Origin: Lachnospiraceae bacterium
GTDB lineage: Bacteria; Bacillota; Clostridia; Lachnospirales; Lachnospiraceae
Direction: 5' to 3'
NCBI GenBank assembly: GCA_017543445.1
Contig: JAFYGB010000078.1
Span: forward strand, 1-64,000
Length of the DNA: 64,000 bases
Part shown: positions 25,092 through 33,082 of the stretch, in pieces
Numbering within the stretch: the stretch's first letter is position 1
Layout of the letters: each line of letters begins with the position of its first letter
Position numbers and translations under genes: made by a program
The notes under the pieces: generated by a model
Database searches by the model: none
The model's input: only the letters and a program-made list of their open reading frames with translations
What the model was told of the DNA's origin: nothing

Positions 25092-26630
25092 ATGAGTAAT
25101 TGTTATGTAATGGCATTGGATCAGGGGACGACTTCGTCTCGCTGTATCCTGTTTGACGCAGATAAGAAGATCGTATGGACGGAGCAGGAAGAGTTCCCGC
25201 AGCATTTTCCGAAGGCGGGCTGGGTCGAGCACGATCCGATGGATATCCTGCATTCGTCGCTTCGCGTGATGCATGCCTGCGCGGTACGTCTGCGTGAGTT
25301 TGACCCGCAGGCCCAGGTGCGCGCGATCGGTATTACGAACCAGCGTGAGACCGTGGTGGTCTGGGACCGTGCGACGGGGAAACCGCTGGCTCCTGCGATC
25401 GTGTGGCAGTGCCGCCGTACGGCGGATGCCATGGAAGCGCTGAAGGCGGATCCCTATGGAGAGGTGATCCGGCAGAAGACGGGGCTTATACCGGATGCTT
25501 ATTTTTCTGCGTCGAAACTTGCATGGCTGCTGGAGAATGTTCCGGGACTTCGCGCGGAGGCAGAGGCAGGCCGCGTCTGCTTCGGAACGATCGATTCCTG
25601 GCTGGTCTATAACCTGACGAAAGAAAAAACACATGCGACGGACATGACGAATGCGTCCCGTACCATGCTGTTCAATATTCACACTTTGCGCTGGGATGAG
25701 GAACTCCTGGAATACTTCAAGATCCCGAAGGTCATGCTTCCCGAGGTAAAGAAGAGCTGCGATTTCTACGGAACATGTACGATCGCGGACATGATGCTCA
25801 ACGGCGTGGTGATCGGCGGCGTGGCCGGCGACCAGCAGTCGGCACTGTTCGGGCAGGGTTGCCTAGATGCCGGACAGGCGAAAAATACCTACGGCACCGG
25901 ATGCTTCCTGCTGATGAATACGGGCTCGAAAGCGGTGGATTCGCAGCATCGTCTGCTTACGACCATCGCGGCGAGTGTTGGAGATAAGGTGCAGTATGCA
26001 CTGGAAGGCAGCGTTTTCATGGGCGGAGCCTGTGTGCAGTGGCTGCGGGATTCGTTAGGGATCCTGAAGACGGCGGCAGAGAGCGAGGAGATCGCGGCGT
26101 CTGTTACCGATACGCTGGGCGCCTACCTCGTGCCCGCATTTACCGGATTGGGCGCTCCTTACTGGGACCCGTACGCCCGCGGCGCTCTGGTCGGAATGAC
26201 ACGAGGTTTCCGAAAGGAGCATCTCGTGCGGGCGACGTTGGAGTCGATCGCTTACCAGGTGCAGGATGTTGTAAAGGCGATGGAGCAGGACCTTAAACAG
26301 GCATTTGCCGCGGAGGGGGATGCTTCCCAGAACGCCCCGGGACTGTCGGCGCTGAAGGTGGATGGAGGCGCGAGCGCGAACCGCTTCCTGATGCAGTTCC
26401 AGGCAGATATCCTAGGTCGTTCGGTCGTTCGTCCAGCGTGTATCGAGACGACGGCGCTGGGCGCAGCGCTTCTGGCCGGACTCTTCGTAGGCTTCTGGGA
26501 TATGGAGGCGGTCACCTCGCAGGATGCAACGACCGTTACCTTCGAACCGAGGATGGAGGAGGCCGAACGGACGGAAAAACTGGCCGGATGGAAGGCCGCG
26601 GTAAGCAGCGTGATCGCCAGACCCGTATAA
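25092..26630 (+). CDS. glpK: Glycerol kinase
   Basis: The 512-residue protein matches GlpK throughout: MALDQGTTSSRCILFD phosphate loop, GITNQRETVVVWD, AIVWQCRRT, the substrate region TDMTNASRTMLFNI, GVAGDQQSALFGQ and GAYLVPAFTGLGAPYWD. It phosphorylates glycerol with ATP in the cytoplasm to glycerol 3-phosphate, feeding lipid synthesis or glycolysis. Length is normal (about 500). Start follows GGAGGAG in the end of the cyclase gene. No glycerol facilitator or dehydrogenase is adjacent, so the pairing with a cyclase-family hydrolase is unusual. Certain identification. Confidence 0.96.
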   Translation: MSNCYVMALDQGTTSSRCILFDADKKIVWTEQEEFPQHFPKAGWVEHDPMDILHSSLRVMHACAVRLREFDPQAQVRAIGITNQRETVVVWDRATGKPLAPAIVWQCRRTADAMEALKADPYGEVIRQKTGLIPDAYFSASKLAWLLENVPGLRAEAEAGRVCFGTIDSWLVYNLTKEKTHATDMTNASRTMLFNIHTLRWDEELLEYFKIPKVMLPEVKKSCDFYGTCTIADMMLNGVVIGGVAGDQQSALFGQGCLDAGQAKNTYGTGCFLLMNTGSKAVDSQHRLLTTIAASVGDKVQYALEGSVFMGGACVQWLRDSLGILKTAAESEEIAASVTDTLGAYLVPAFTGLGAPYWDPYARGALVGMTRGFRKEHLVRATLESIAYQVQDVVKAMEQDLKQAFAAEGDASQNAPGLSALKVDGGASANRFLMQFQADILGRSVVRPACIETTALGAALLAGLFVGFWDMEAVTSQDATTVTFEPRMEEAERTEKLAGWKAAVSSVIARPV

Positions 26631-26644
26631 CGAAGCGATACAAA

Positions 26645-26662
26645 ACCCTGATAGAATCAGGG
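26645..26662 (+). terminator. Hairpin after glpK
   Basis: CCCTGAT-AGA-ATCAGGG is a perfect 7-bp stem about 15 bp past the glpK stop. No T run follows directly, so termination strength is doubtful. Confidence 0.45.
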
Positions 26663-26708
26663 CGAAACAGGATTTGAAAAGTTTTTTGAAAAAATTTTAA
26701 AAAAACGC

Positions 26709-26761
26709 TTGACACTAACCTTACGTCACCCCTTATAATGGCAACATGAGAGGGGTGACGT
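26709..26761 (+). promoter_or_regulatory. MerR-type promoter with 19-bp spacer and 11-bp inverted repeat
   Basis: -35 TTGACA (26709-26714) and -10 TATAAT (26734-26739) are both consensus but separated by 19 bp, the overlong spacing that MerR-family activators correct by bending DNA. ACGTCACCCCT (26723-26733) and its exact complement AGGGGTGACGT (26751-26761) flank the -10. The next gene encodes a MerR-family protein, so autoregulation is likely. Confidence 0.75.
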
Positions 26762-26865
26762 ATTGTGTCAAGTTGGACCGAAAACGTCATACTGTGACCT
26801 ATAAGGGCATGGACCTGCCTCTCACTGCAACGGATCGAACTGCTTAGATCGGAAAGGAGATACGC

Positions 26866-28059
26866 ATGGAACATGCCTCATTTTATACGACCGGTGCGTT
26901 TGCGAAGAAGGCAAATGTTTCCATCCGCACCATTCGTTTCTATGATAAACAGGGGATCCTGAAGCCATCGCACGTCAGCGAGTCGGGCTACCGTCTGTAC
27001 ACGGATGCGGATTTCGCGAAGCTCCAGAAGGTATTGACCTTAAAGTATCTCGGATTTTCCTTAGAGGAGATCATGGATATTACGGTCAATGATGATGACG
27101 AGGACTACGTTCGTTCCTCACTGACGCTGCAGTTGGAGCTGGTGAAGAAGAAACGCGAGAGCCTGCAGGTCGTCGAAGAAGCACTCACGAAGACGCAGGA
27201 GATGATGGAAGCCGGCGCCGAAGGCGGGGTCAACTGGCAGCGTATGCTGCACCTGATCCACATGATCAGCATGGAGAAATCGCTAGTGGAGCAGTATAAG
27301 AACTCCGCGAATATCCGGACGCGTATCGGCCTGCATCAGCGCTATGCGACGAACCCGGAGTCCTGGTTTTCCTGGGTGTACCGGAACTTGGATGTCCGCG
27401 AGGGCATGACGGTTTTGGAGCTGGGATGCGGAAACGGCGAGCTGTGGCGCACCAACGCCGCGCAGATCCCGAACTGCAAACTGCTGCTGTCGGACATCTC
27501 GGCGGGCATGTTGGCGGATGCGAAGGACAACCTGCCGATGCTGGCGAAACAGTGCACGTTCCTGAATTTCGACTGCACTGCACCGTTACCGTTGCCGGAC
27601 GCTTCCTGCGACATCGTCGTCGCGAACCACTTGCTTTTCTACCTCAAGGACATCGACCTGGTGTTAAAGGAAGTGAAGCGGGTCCTGAAGCCCAACGGCG
27701 TGTTCTATGCATCGACCTATGGTCGTGAGCATATGAAGGAGATCTCGCTGCTGGCGAAAGAGTTCGACGCACGCGTCGCATTGTCCGAGGTCGCGTTGTA
27801 CGACGTATTTGGACTGGAAAACGGAAGCGAGATCCTCTCGAAAGCATTCAAAGAAGTGCAGCTGTTAGAGCACGAAGACAGCCTGAAGGTCACGGATGCA
27901 CAGCCGATCTTAGACTACATCCTGTCCTGTCACGGCAACCAGCACGAATACCTGAATGACCACTATGCGGAGTTTCGGGAATTCGTGGAGAAGAAACTGA
28001 AAACCAAAGGATATCTGAAGATAACCAAGCAAGCCGGTATGTTCCGGTGCTTTATGTAG
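26866..28059 (+). CDS. MerR-family regulator fused to SAM-dependent methyltransferase
   Basis: The 397-residue protein has an N-terminal MerR winged helix (YTTGAFAKKANVSIRTIRFYDKQG, then GYRLYTDADF; residues 6-50) and the linking coiled coil to about 120. It continues into a class I methyltransferase domain: motif I VLELGCGNGE (183-192), LSDISAGML, NFDCTAPLPLPDASCDIVVANHLLFY and a C-terminal extension. The ligand-binding domain normal for MerR proteins is thus replaced by an enzyme. Such proteins may sense a substrate by methylating it or detoxify it directly. It is preceded by a MerR-type promoter and followed by the rhamnose genes. Start follows AAAGGAG. Confidence 0.9.
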   Translation: MEHASFYTTGAFAKKANVSIRTIRFYDKQGILKPSHVSESGYRLYTDADFAKLQKVLTLKYLGFSLEEIMDITVNDDDEDYVRSSLTLQLELVKKKRESLQVVEEALTKTQEMMEAGAEGGVNWQRMLHLIHMISMEKSLVEQYKNSANIRTRIGLHQRYATNPESWFSWVYRNLDVREGMTVLELGCGNGELWRTNAAQIPNCKLLLSDISAGMLADAKDNLPMLAKQCTFLNFDCTAPLPLPDASCDIVVANHLLFYLKDIDLVLKEVKRVLKPNGVFYASTYGREHMKEISLLAKEFDARVALSEVALYDVFGLENGSEILSKAFKEVQLLEHEDSLKVTDAQPILDYILSCHGNQHEYLNDHYAEFREFVEKKLKTKGYLKITKQAGMFRCFM

Positions 28060-28112
28060 AGAAAAAGAGAGATACTTAGGAAGCCGCGAAACGCGGCGGA
28101 AACGGAGGAAAC

Positions 28113-29000
28113 ATGAAAGGTATCGTATTAGCAGGAGGAAGCGGAACACGTCTGTACCCCCTCACAAAAGTAACCAGTAAGCAGCTTCTGCCCATCTATG
28201 ACAAGCCGATGATCTATTATCCGCTGTCGGTGCTCATGAACGCCGGCATCCGCGACATTCTGATCATTTCGACGCCGGATGACACGCCGCGGTTTCAGTC
28301 CCTTCTGGGCGACGGCAAGCAGTTCGGCATCTCGCTTTCGTATGCGATCCAGCCCAGTCCGGACGGCCTGGCGCAGGCCTTCATTATCGGTGAGGAGTTC
28401 ATCGGAAACGAGCCGGTAGCCATGGTCCTGGGTGATAACATCTTCCACGGACACGGCCTGACGAAGCTTCTGCGCAATGCGGCAGCGAAGACGACGGGCG
28501 CGACCGTTTTCGGTTACTATGTGGACGATCCGGAGCGTTTCGGTATCGTGGAATTCGATAAAGACGGCAAGGCGATCTCCATCGAGGAGAAGCCGGCGAA
28601 GCCGAAGAGCAACTATTGCGTGACCGGTCTGTATTTCTATGACAATAAGGTCGTAGAGTATGCGAAGGGTCTGAAGCCTTCTGCACGTGGTGAACTTGAG
28701 ATCACCGACCTGAACCGCATTTACCTCGAGAACGGCGAGCTGGAAGTAAGCCTTCTGGGTCAGGGCTTCACCTGGCTGGATACCGGTACCCATGAGTCCC
28801 TCGTTGACGCGACGAACTTCGTTAAGACCGTAGAGACCCACCAGCACCGTAAGATCGCGTGCCTGGAGGAGATCGGTTACTTAAACGGATGGATCAGCAA
28901 GGAAGAACTCATGAAGGTTTATGAGATCTATAAGAAAAACCAGTACGGCGCTTACCTGAAAGACCTGATGGAAGGTAAGTTCCTGGGCAATGCACAATAA
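28113..29000 (+). CDS. rfbA: Glucose-1-phosphate thymidylyltransferase
   Basis: First enzyme of dTDP-L-rhamnose synthesis: dTTP + glucose 1-phosphate to dTDP-glucose. The 295-residue protein opens [18 protein letters not shown] with the nucleotide-binding GxGTR loop and [27 protein letters not shown] carries the metal-binding Asp, and [12 protein letters not shown] and [10 protein letters not shown] complete the family pattern. Length equals that of RmlA. It heads the compact series rfbA-rfbC-rfbB-rfbD with 18-25 bp gaps. A perfect GCCGCG-AAA-CGCGGC hairpin (28083-28097) lies just before its ribosome site. The product feeds wall polysaccharide. Confidence 0.97.
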   Translation: MKGIVLAGGSGTRLYPLTKVTSKQLLPIYDKPMIYYPLSVLMNAGIRDILIISTPDDTPRFQSLLGDGKQFGISLSYAIQPSPDGLAQAFIIGEEFIGNEPVAMVLGDNIFHGHGLTKLLRNAAAKTTGATVFGYYVDDPERFGIVEFDKDGKAISIEEKPAKPKSNYCVTGLYFYDNKVVEYAKGLKPSARGELEITDLNRIYLENGELEVSLLGQGFTWLDTGTHESLVDATNFVKTVETHQHRKIACLEEIGYLNGWISKEELMKVYEIYKKNQYGAYLKDLMEGKFLGNAQ

Positions 29001-29018
29001 GAAAAAGAGGTTACACAA

Positions 29019-29576
29019 ATGGGAAAGATCAAAGTTACACGTTGTGAGATCGAAGGCCTTTGCGTCATCGAGCCGACCGTCTTCTATGATGAGAGAGGCT
29101 ATTTCGTAGAGACCTATAATCAGAGGGATATGGAGGCGGAAGGCCTGAACATGGTATTCGTTCAGGACAATCAGTCCAAATCCAAAAAGGGCGTTCTGCG
29201 CGGCCTGCATTATCAGAAGCAGTTCCCGCAGGGAAAGCTCGTTCGTGCGATCGCCGGTGAGGTGTTCGACGTTGCAGTCGACCTGCGTAAGAGTTCGAAG
29301 ACCTACGGCAAGTGGTTTGGCGTTGTGCTTTCCGCAGAGAATAAGAAGCAGTTCTACATTCCCGAGGGCTTTGCGCACGGTTTCCTCGTACTCAGCGACG
29401 AGGCAGAGTTCGCGTATAAGGTAACGGATTTCTATCACCCGGGCGATGAGGGCGGCGTTCTGTGGAGCGATCCGGAGATCGGCATCGAGTGGCCCATCAC
29501 CGAGGACATGGAGATCTGCCTGTCCGATAAGGATAAGGTCTGGAAAGGCCTGTCTGAGACCTTTACGTTTGAATAA
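29019..29576 (+). CDS. rfbC: dTDP-4-dehydrorhamnose 3,5-epimerase
   Basis: The 185-residue protein is a cupin of the RmlC family: FYDERGYFVETY, VQDNQSKSKKGVLRGLHYQ with catalytic His64, DVAVDLRKSSKTYGKW, IPEGFAHGF and YKVTDFYHPGDE with the catalytic Tyr. It inverts carbons 3 and 5 of dTDP-4-keto-6-deoxyglucose, the third step to dTDP-rhamnose. It lies second in the cluster, 18 bp after rfbA. Confidence 0.97.
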   Translation: MGKIKVTRCEIEGLCVIEPTVFYDERGYFVETYNQRDMEAEGLNMVFVQDNQSKSKKGVLRGLHYQKQFPQGKLVRAIAGEVFDVAVDLRKSSKTYGKWFGVVLSAENKKQFYIPEGFAHGFLVLSDEAEFAYKVTDFYHPGDEGGVLWSDPEIGIEWPITEDMEICLSDKDKVWKGLSETFTFE

Positions 29577-29600
29577 TCATAAGAATCAAGGAGATATCAC

Positions 29601-30623
29601 ATGAAGATTTTAGTAACCGGCGGCGCCGGATTTATCGGCGGCAATTTCGTACATTATATGGTCAATAAGTACCCGGAGGACGAGATCGTAAATCTCGACC
29701 TTCTGACCTACGCAGGTAACCTGGAGACCCTGAAGCCTGTGGAAAACAAGCCCAACTACCGTTTCATCCGCGGCGACATCGCAGACCGCAAGTTCATCAT
29801 GAACCTGTTCGAGAAGGAGAAGTTCGATGTCGTTATCAACTTTGCTGCAGAGAGCCATGTAGACCGTTCCATTTCGGATCCGGGCATCTTCGTAGTAACG
29901 AACGTTCTGGGTACCCAGGTGCTTCTGGATGCTTCCCGTGCTTACGGCGTAAAGCGTTTCCATCAGGTTTCCACCGATGAGGTTTATGGTGACCTGCCGC
30001 TGGATCGTCCGGACCTGTTCTTCACCGAGACGACCCCGCTGCATACTTCCAGCCCGTATTCGTCCTCGAAGGCGAGTGCAGACCTCTTCGTTATGGCGTA
30101 CTACCGTACATTCAAACTTCCGGTGACCATCAGCCGTTGCTCTAACAACTACGGCCCCTATCAGTTCCCGGAGAAGCTGATCCCGCTTATGATCTCGCGT
30201 GCATTGGCCAATGAAGAACTGCCCGTATACGGTAAGGGTGAGAACGTGCGCGACTGGCTGCATGTGCTGGACCACTGCGTAGCGATCGATCTGATCGTCC
30301 GCAATGGCAAGGTCGGCGAGGTTTACAACGTCGGCGGCCACAACGAGCGCACGAACCTCGAAGTGGTTAAGACCATCCTGAAGGCTCTGGGTAAGCCGGA
30401 AAGCCTGATCAAATATGTTACCGACCGTCCCGGCCACGACATGCGTTACGCCATCGACCCGACGAAGATCGAGACCGAGCTCGGCTGGAAGCCGACCTAC
30501 ACCTTCGATACCGGTATCGAGATGACCATCCAGTGGTATCTGGAGAACCGTGAGTGGTGGGAGAACATCATCAGCGGCGAATACCAGAACTATTTCGACA
30601 AGATGTACGGCAACAGATTATAA
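29601..30623 (+). CDS. rfbB: dTDP-glucose 4,6-dehydratase
   Basis: Second enzyme of the pathway, an extended short-chain dehydrogenase of 340 residues. It has the NAD loop GGAGFIGGNF, the sequence HVDRSI, active-site TDEVYGD and the YSSSKASAD catalytic Tyr-x3-Lys, then RCSNNYGPYQFPEKLIPL and GENVRDWLHV typical of RmlB. Start follows AAGGAGAT, 24 bp after rfbC. Confidence 0.97.
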   Translation: MKILVTGGAGFIGGNFVHYMVNKYPEDEIVNLDLLTYAGNLETLKPVENKPNYRFIRGDIADRKFIMNLFEKEKFDVVINFAAESHVDRSISDPGIFVVTNVLGTQVLLDASRAYGVKRFHQVSTDEVYGDLPLDRPDLFFTETTPLHTSSPYSSSKASADLFVMAYYRTFKLPVTISRCSNNYGPYQFPEKLIPLMISRALANEELPVYGKGENVRDWLHVLDHCVAIDLIVRNGKVGEVYNVGGHNERTNLEVVKTILKALGKPESLIKYVTDRPGHDMRYAIDPTKIETELGWKPTYTFDTGIEMTIQWYLENREWWENIISGEYQNYFDKMYGNRL

Positions 30624-30644
30624 TTTCAAAGAGGTTTACAAAAC

Positions 30645-31505
30645 ATGAAAGTATTGGTAACAGGCGTCAAGGGCCAGCTCGGCTATGACGTTATGAAGGA
30701 ACTGGCGAAACGTAAGATCGAGGCGGTCGGCGTGGATATCGAGGACATGGATATTACCGATCCGGTAGCGGTCGAGCGCGTGATCGCAACGAAGAACGTG
30801 GACGCGGTCATCCACTGTGCGGCTTACACTGCCGTGGACGCAGCGGAGGATCAGCAGGAGCTGTGCCGCAAGGTCAATGCAGAAGGTACGAGAAACATTG
30901 CCCGCGTGTGCAAGAATCTGGATGCGAAGATGCTGTACATCAGCACGGACTACGTATTCGACGGCCAGGGCGAGCGCCCCTGGGAGCCGAACGATCCGAA
31001 GGCACCGTTGAATTTCTACGGACTGACGAAGTACGAGGGCGAGCTCGCTGTACAGGAGTTTCTGGAGCACTATTTCATCGTGCGTATCTCCTGGGTGTTC
31101 GGTGTGAACGGTAAGAATTTTGTACGCACCATGCTGCGTCTGGGTAAGGAACGCGGAGCGGTCGGCGTGGTTGCCGATCAGATCGGTTCTCCGACATTCA
31201 CCCCGGATCTGGCAGTGCTTCTGGTCGACATGATCCAGACCGAGAATTACGGCGTATATCATGCGACGAACGAGGGCTACTGCAGCTGGTATGAGTTCGC
31301 ATGTGAGATCTTTAAGACCGCCGGAATGGATCAGGTAAAGGTAAGCCCGCTTACCTCAGATGCATTTCCCGTGAAGGCAAAGCGCCCGGCGAACAGCCGC
31401 ATGGATAAGACAGCGCTGGATAAGGCCGGCTTTAAGAGACTGCCTACCTGGCAGGATGCTCTGGCACGCTACATCCCGGTGCTGAAAGAAAACGGAGAGA
31501 TTTAA
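30645..31505 (+). CDS. rfbD: dTDP-4-dehydrorhamnose reductase
   Basis: Last enzyme of dTDP-L-rhamnose synthesis, 286 residues: Rossmann loop GVKGQLGYDV, AAYTAVDAAE, ISTDYVFDGQG, YGLTKYEGE with Tyr-x3-Lys, RISWVFG and the C-terminal RPANSRMDK motif. It reduces the 4-keto group with NAD(P)H. The pathway is complete in this window; the glycosyltransferases that use the sugar are not, so they must lie elsewhere. Confidence 0.97.
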   Translation: MKVLVTGVKGQLGYDVMKELAKRKIEAVGVDIEDMDITDPVAVERVIATKNVDAVIHCAAYTAVDAAEDQQELCRKVNAEGTRNIARVCKNLDAKMLYISTDYVFDGQGERPWEPNDPKAPLNFYGLTKYEGELAVQEFLEHYFIVRISWVFGVNGKNFVRTMLRLGKERGAVGVVADQIGSPTFTPDLAVLLVDMIQTENYGVYHATNEGYCSWYEFACEIFKTAGMDQVKVSPLTSDAFPVKAKRPANSRMDKTALDKAGFKRLPTWQDALARYIPVLKENGEI

Positions 31506-31515
31506 AAATCAAGAT

Positions 31516-32004
31516 ATGAAGATCAAAAAGATAATTGCACCGATCCTGCTGATTGCGTGGATGGGGCTGATCTTTTACATGTCTTCACAGCAGGGAGGAG
31601 AGTCTTCGTCACTGAGCAACAAGATCGTTTCGAAGCTCTTTTCCCTCTTTCCTTTTTTGGGCGACCCGTACGACGAGAAGGCCGACGTCTTTCTTACATT
31701 TTCCTTAATTGTGCGTAAAGGAGCCCATTTTACGGAGTATTTGATCCTCGCGGTACTTGCATTTTTCTTCATTTCCTCGTATTATGTATGCATGGGCTCG
31801 TATCTGTTTTCGTGGGGTTTCGCCACGATCTATGCGATCACCGATGAGATCCACCAGCATTTCGTTCCGGGGCGTGTTTGCGCCGTTACCGACGTGTGCG
31901 TGGACAGCGCAGGCGCTTTATTCGGAGTGGTACTGGTGTTTCTGGTGATGCATAGAAGGAAACGAAAGCGCGTCCAGGCAGGAGGAAATACCGATGAGTT
32001 TTGA
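31516..32004 (+). CDS. VanZ-family membrane protein
   Basis: The 162-residue protein starts with a hydrophobic helix and IAWMGLIFYMSSQQGGESSSLSN, followed by KGAHFTEYLILAVLAFF, then AITDEIHQHFVPGRVCAVTDVCVDSAGALFG: the conserved K-x2-H-F-x-E-Y and DE-x-HQ-x-F-x-PGR-x5-D-x3-D pattern of VanZ-like proteins. Four membrane helices are expected. VanZ of Enterococcus gives low-level teicoplanin resistance, but most family members have no known role. It begins 10 bp after rfbD and overlaps hisC by 11 bp, so it is part of the same operon. Confidence 0.88.
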   Translation: MKIKKIIAPILLIAWMGLIFYMSSQQGGESSSLSNKIVSKLFSLFPFLGDPYDEKADVFLTFSLIVRKGAHFTEYLILAVLAFFFISSYYVCMGSYLFSWGFATIYAITDEIHQHFVPGRVCAVTDVCVDSAGALFGVVLVFLVMHRRKRKRVQAGGNTDEF

Positions 32005-33067
32005 AGACAAATTACGTAAGATCAAACCCTATGTTGCCGGCGAGCAGCCGCAGCAGCAGAATGTTATAAAGTTGAATACGAATGAGAATCCGTATCCGCC
32101 GGCTCCGGAAGTTCAACAGAGGAGCCGCGAGTTCGTGACCGATATCTTGAAAAAGTATCCGGATCCGGATATCCATCTTTTAAATGCGGCCCTTGCAAAA
32201 TATCACGGGGTAGACGAGAACCGGGTGTTCTCCGGCGTCGGCTCCGATGATGTTTTGTCTGTGGCCTTTTTGTCATTCTTTGACAGCGATCTTCCGATCC
32301 TGTTCCCGGACATTACGTACGCGTTCTATCCGGTTTGGGCGACGTTGTATCGCATCCCGTTCACCGAGATCCCGCTCGATGAGAACTTCCGCATCCGCCC
32401 CGAGGATTACTATGGGGATGTGAAGGAGAACGGCGGTGTTGTGATCGCGAACCCGAATGCACCGACCTCCATCGCGGAGAGTGCGGACTTTATCGAGGAC
32501 ATCGTCCGCCACAACCCGAACAGTGTTGTAGTGGTGGATGAAGCTTATGTTGATTTCGGAGCGGAGAGCGTGCTGAAACTGACGGAGAAATACGAAAACC
32601 TTCTGGTCGTACGAACATTTTCCAAGTCCAGAAGTATGGCGGGTATCCGCATCGGCTATGCCATCGGCAGTCCGAAGTTGATCGCGACGATGAACGCGGT
32701 GAAGCAGTCCATCAACTCTTACACCATGAACCACATTACGATCGCGCTCGGCGTCGCTTCCGTGGAAGACGACCCGTACTTCAAGAGCATTTTGGCAAAG
32801 GTCATGAAGACCCGCGAGGACGCGACGAAGCGGCTGCGTGAGATGGGATTCATTGTTCCCGATTCGAAGACGAACTTCCTGTTTGCGGAGTATCCCGGCG
32901 TGCCCGGCGAGTACATCTTCACCGAACTGAAGAAGCGCAACATCTACGTTCGCTGGTGGCCGAAGGAGCGCATCAAGAACCGCCTGCGCATCACCATCGG
33001 GACCGATGCGGAGATGGAGATCGTATATAAGGAGATCGAGAAGATCATCGAAGCTTATAAGAAGTGA
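31994..33067 (+). CDS. hisC: Histidinol-phosphate / aromatic aminotransferase
   Basis: The 357-residue class I/II aminotransferase has LNTNENPYPPAPEV, the VGSDDVLSVAF cofactor loop, ANPNAPTS, VVDEAYVDFG and the PLP-lysine motif RTFSKSRSMAGIRIGYAIG, all typical of HisC. It converts imidazole-acetol phosphate to histidinol phosphate and may also act on aromatic amino acids. Its start lies inside the VanZ gene with AGGAGG upstream. No other histidine genes are close, so its place in a sugar/ion operon is unusual. Confidence 0.9.
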   Translation: MSFEDKLRKIKPYVAGEQPQQQNVIKLNTNENPYPPAPEVQQRSREFVTDILKKYPDPDIHLLNAALAKYHGVDENRVFSGVGSDDVLSVAFLSFFDSDLPILFPDITYAFYPVWATLYRIPFTEIPLDENFRIRPEDYYGDVKENGGVVIANPNAPTSIAESADFIEDIVRHNPNSVVVVDEAYVDFGAESVLKLTEKYENLLVVRTFSKSRSMAGIRIGYAIGSPKLIATMNAVKQSINSYTMNHITIALGVASVEDDPYFKSILAKVMKTREDATKRLREMGFIVPDSKTNFLFAEYPGVPGEYIFTELKKRNIYVRWWPKERIKNRLRITIGTDAEMEIVYKEIEKIIEAYKK

Positions 33068-33082
33068 TCGGGAGGATGAACC

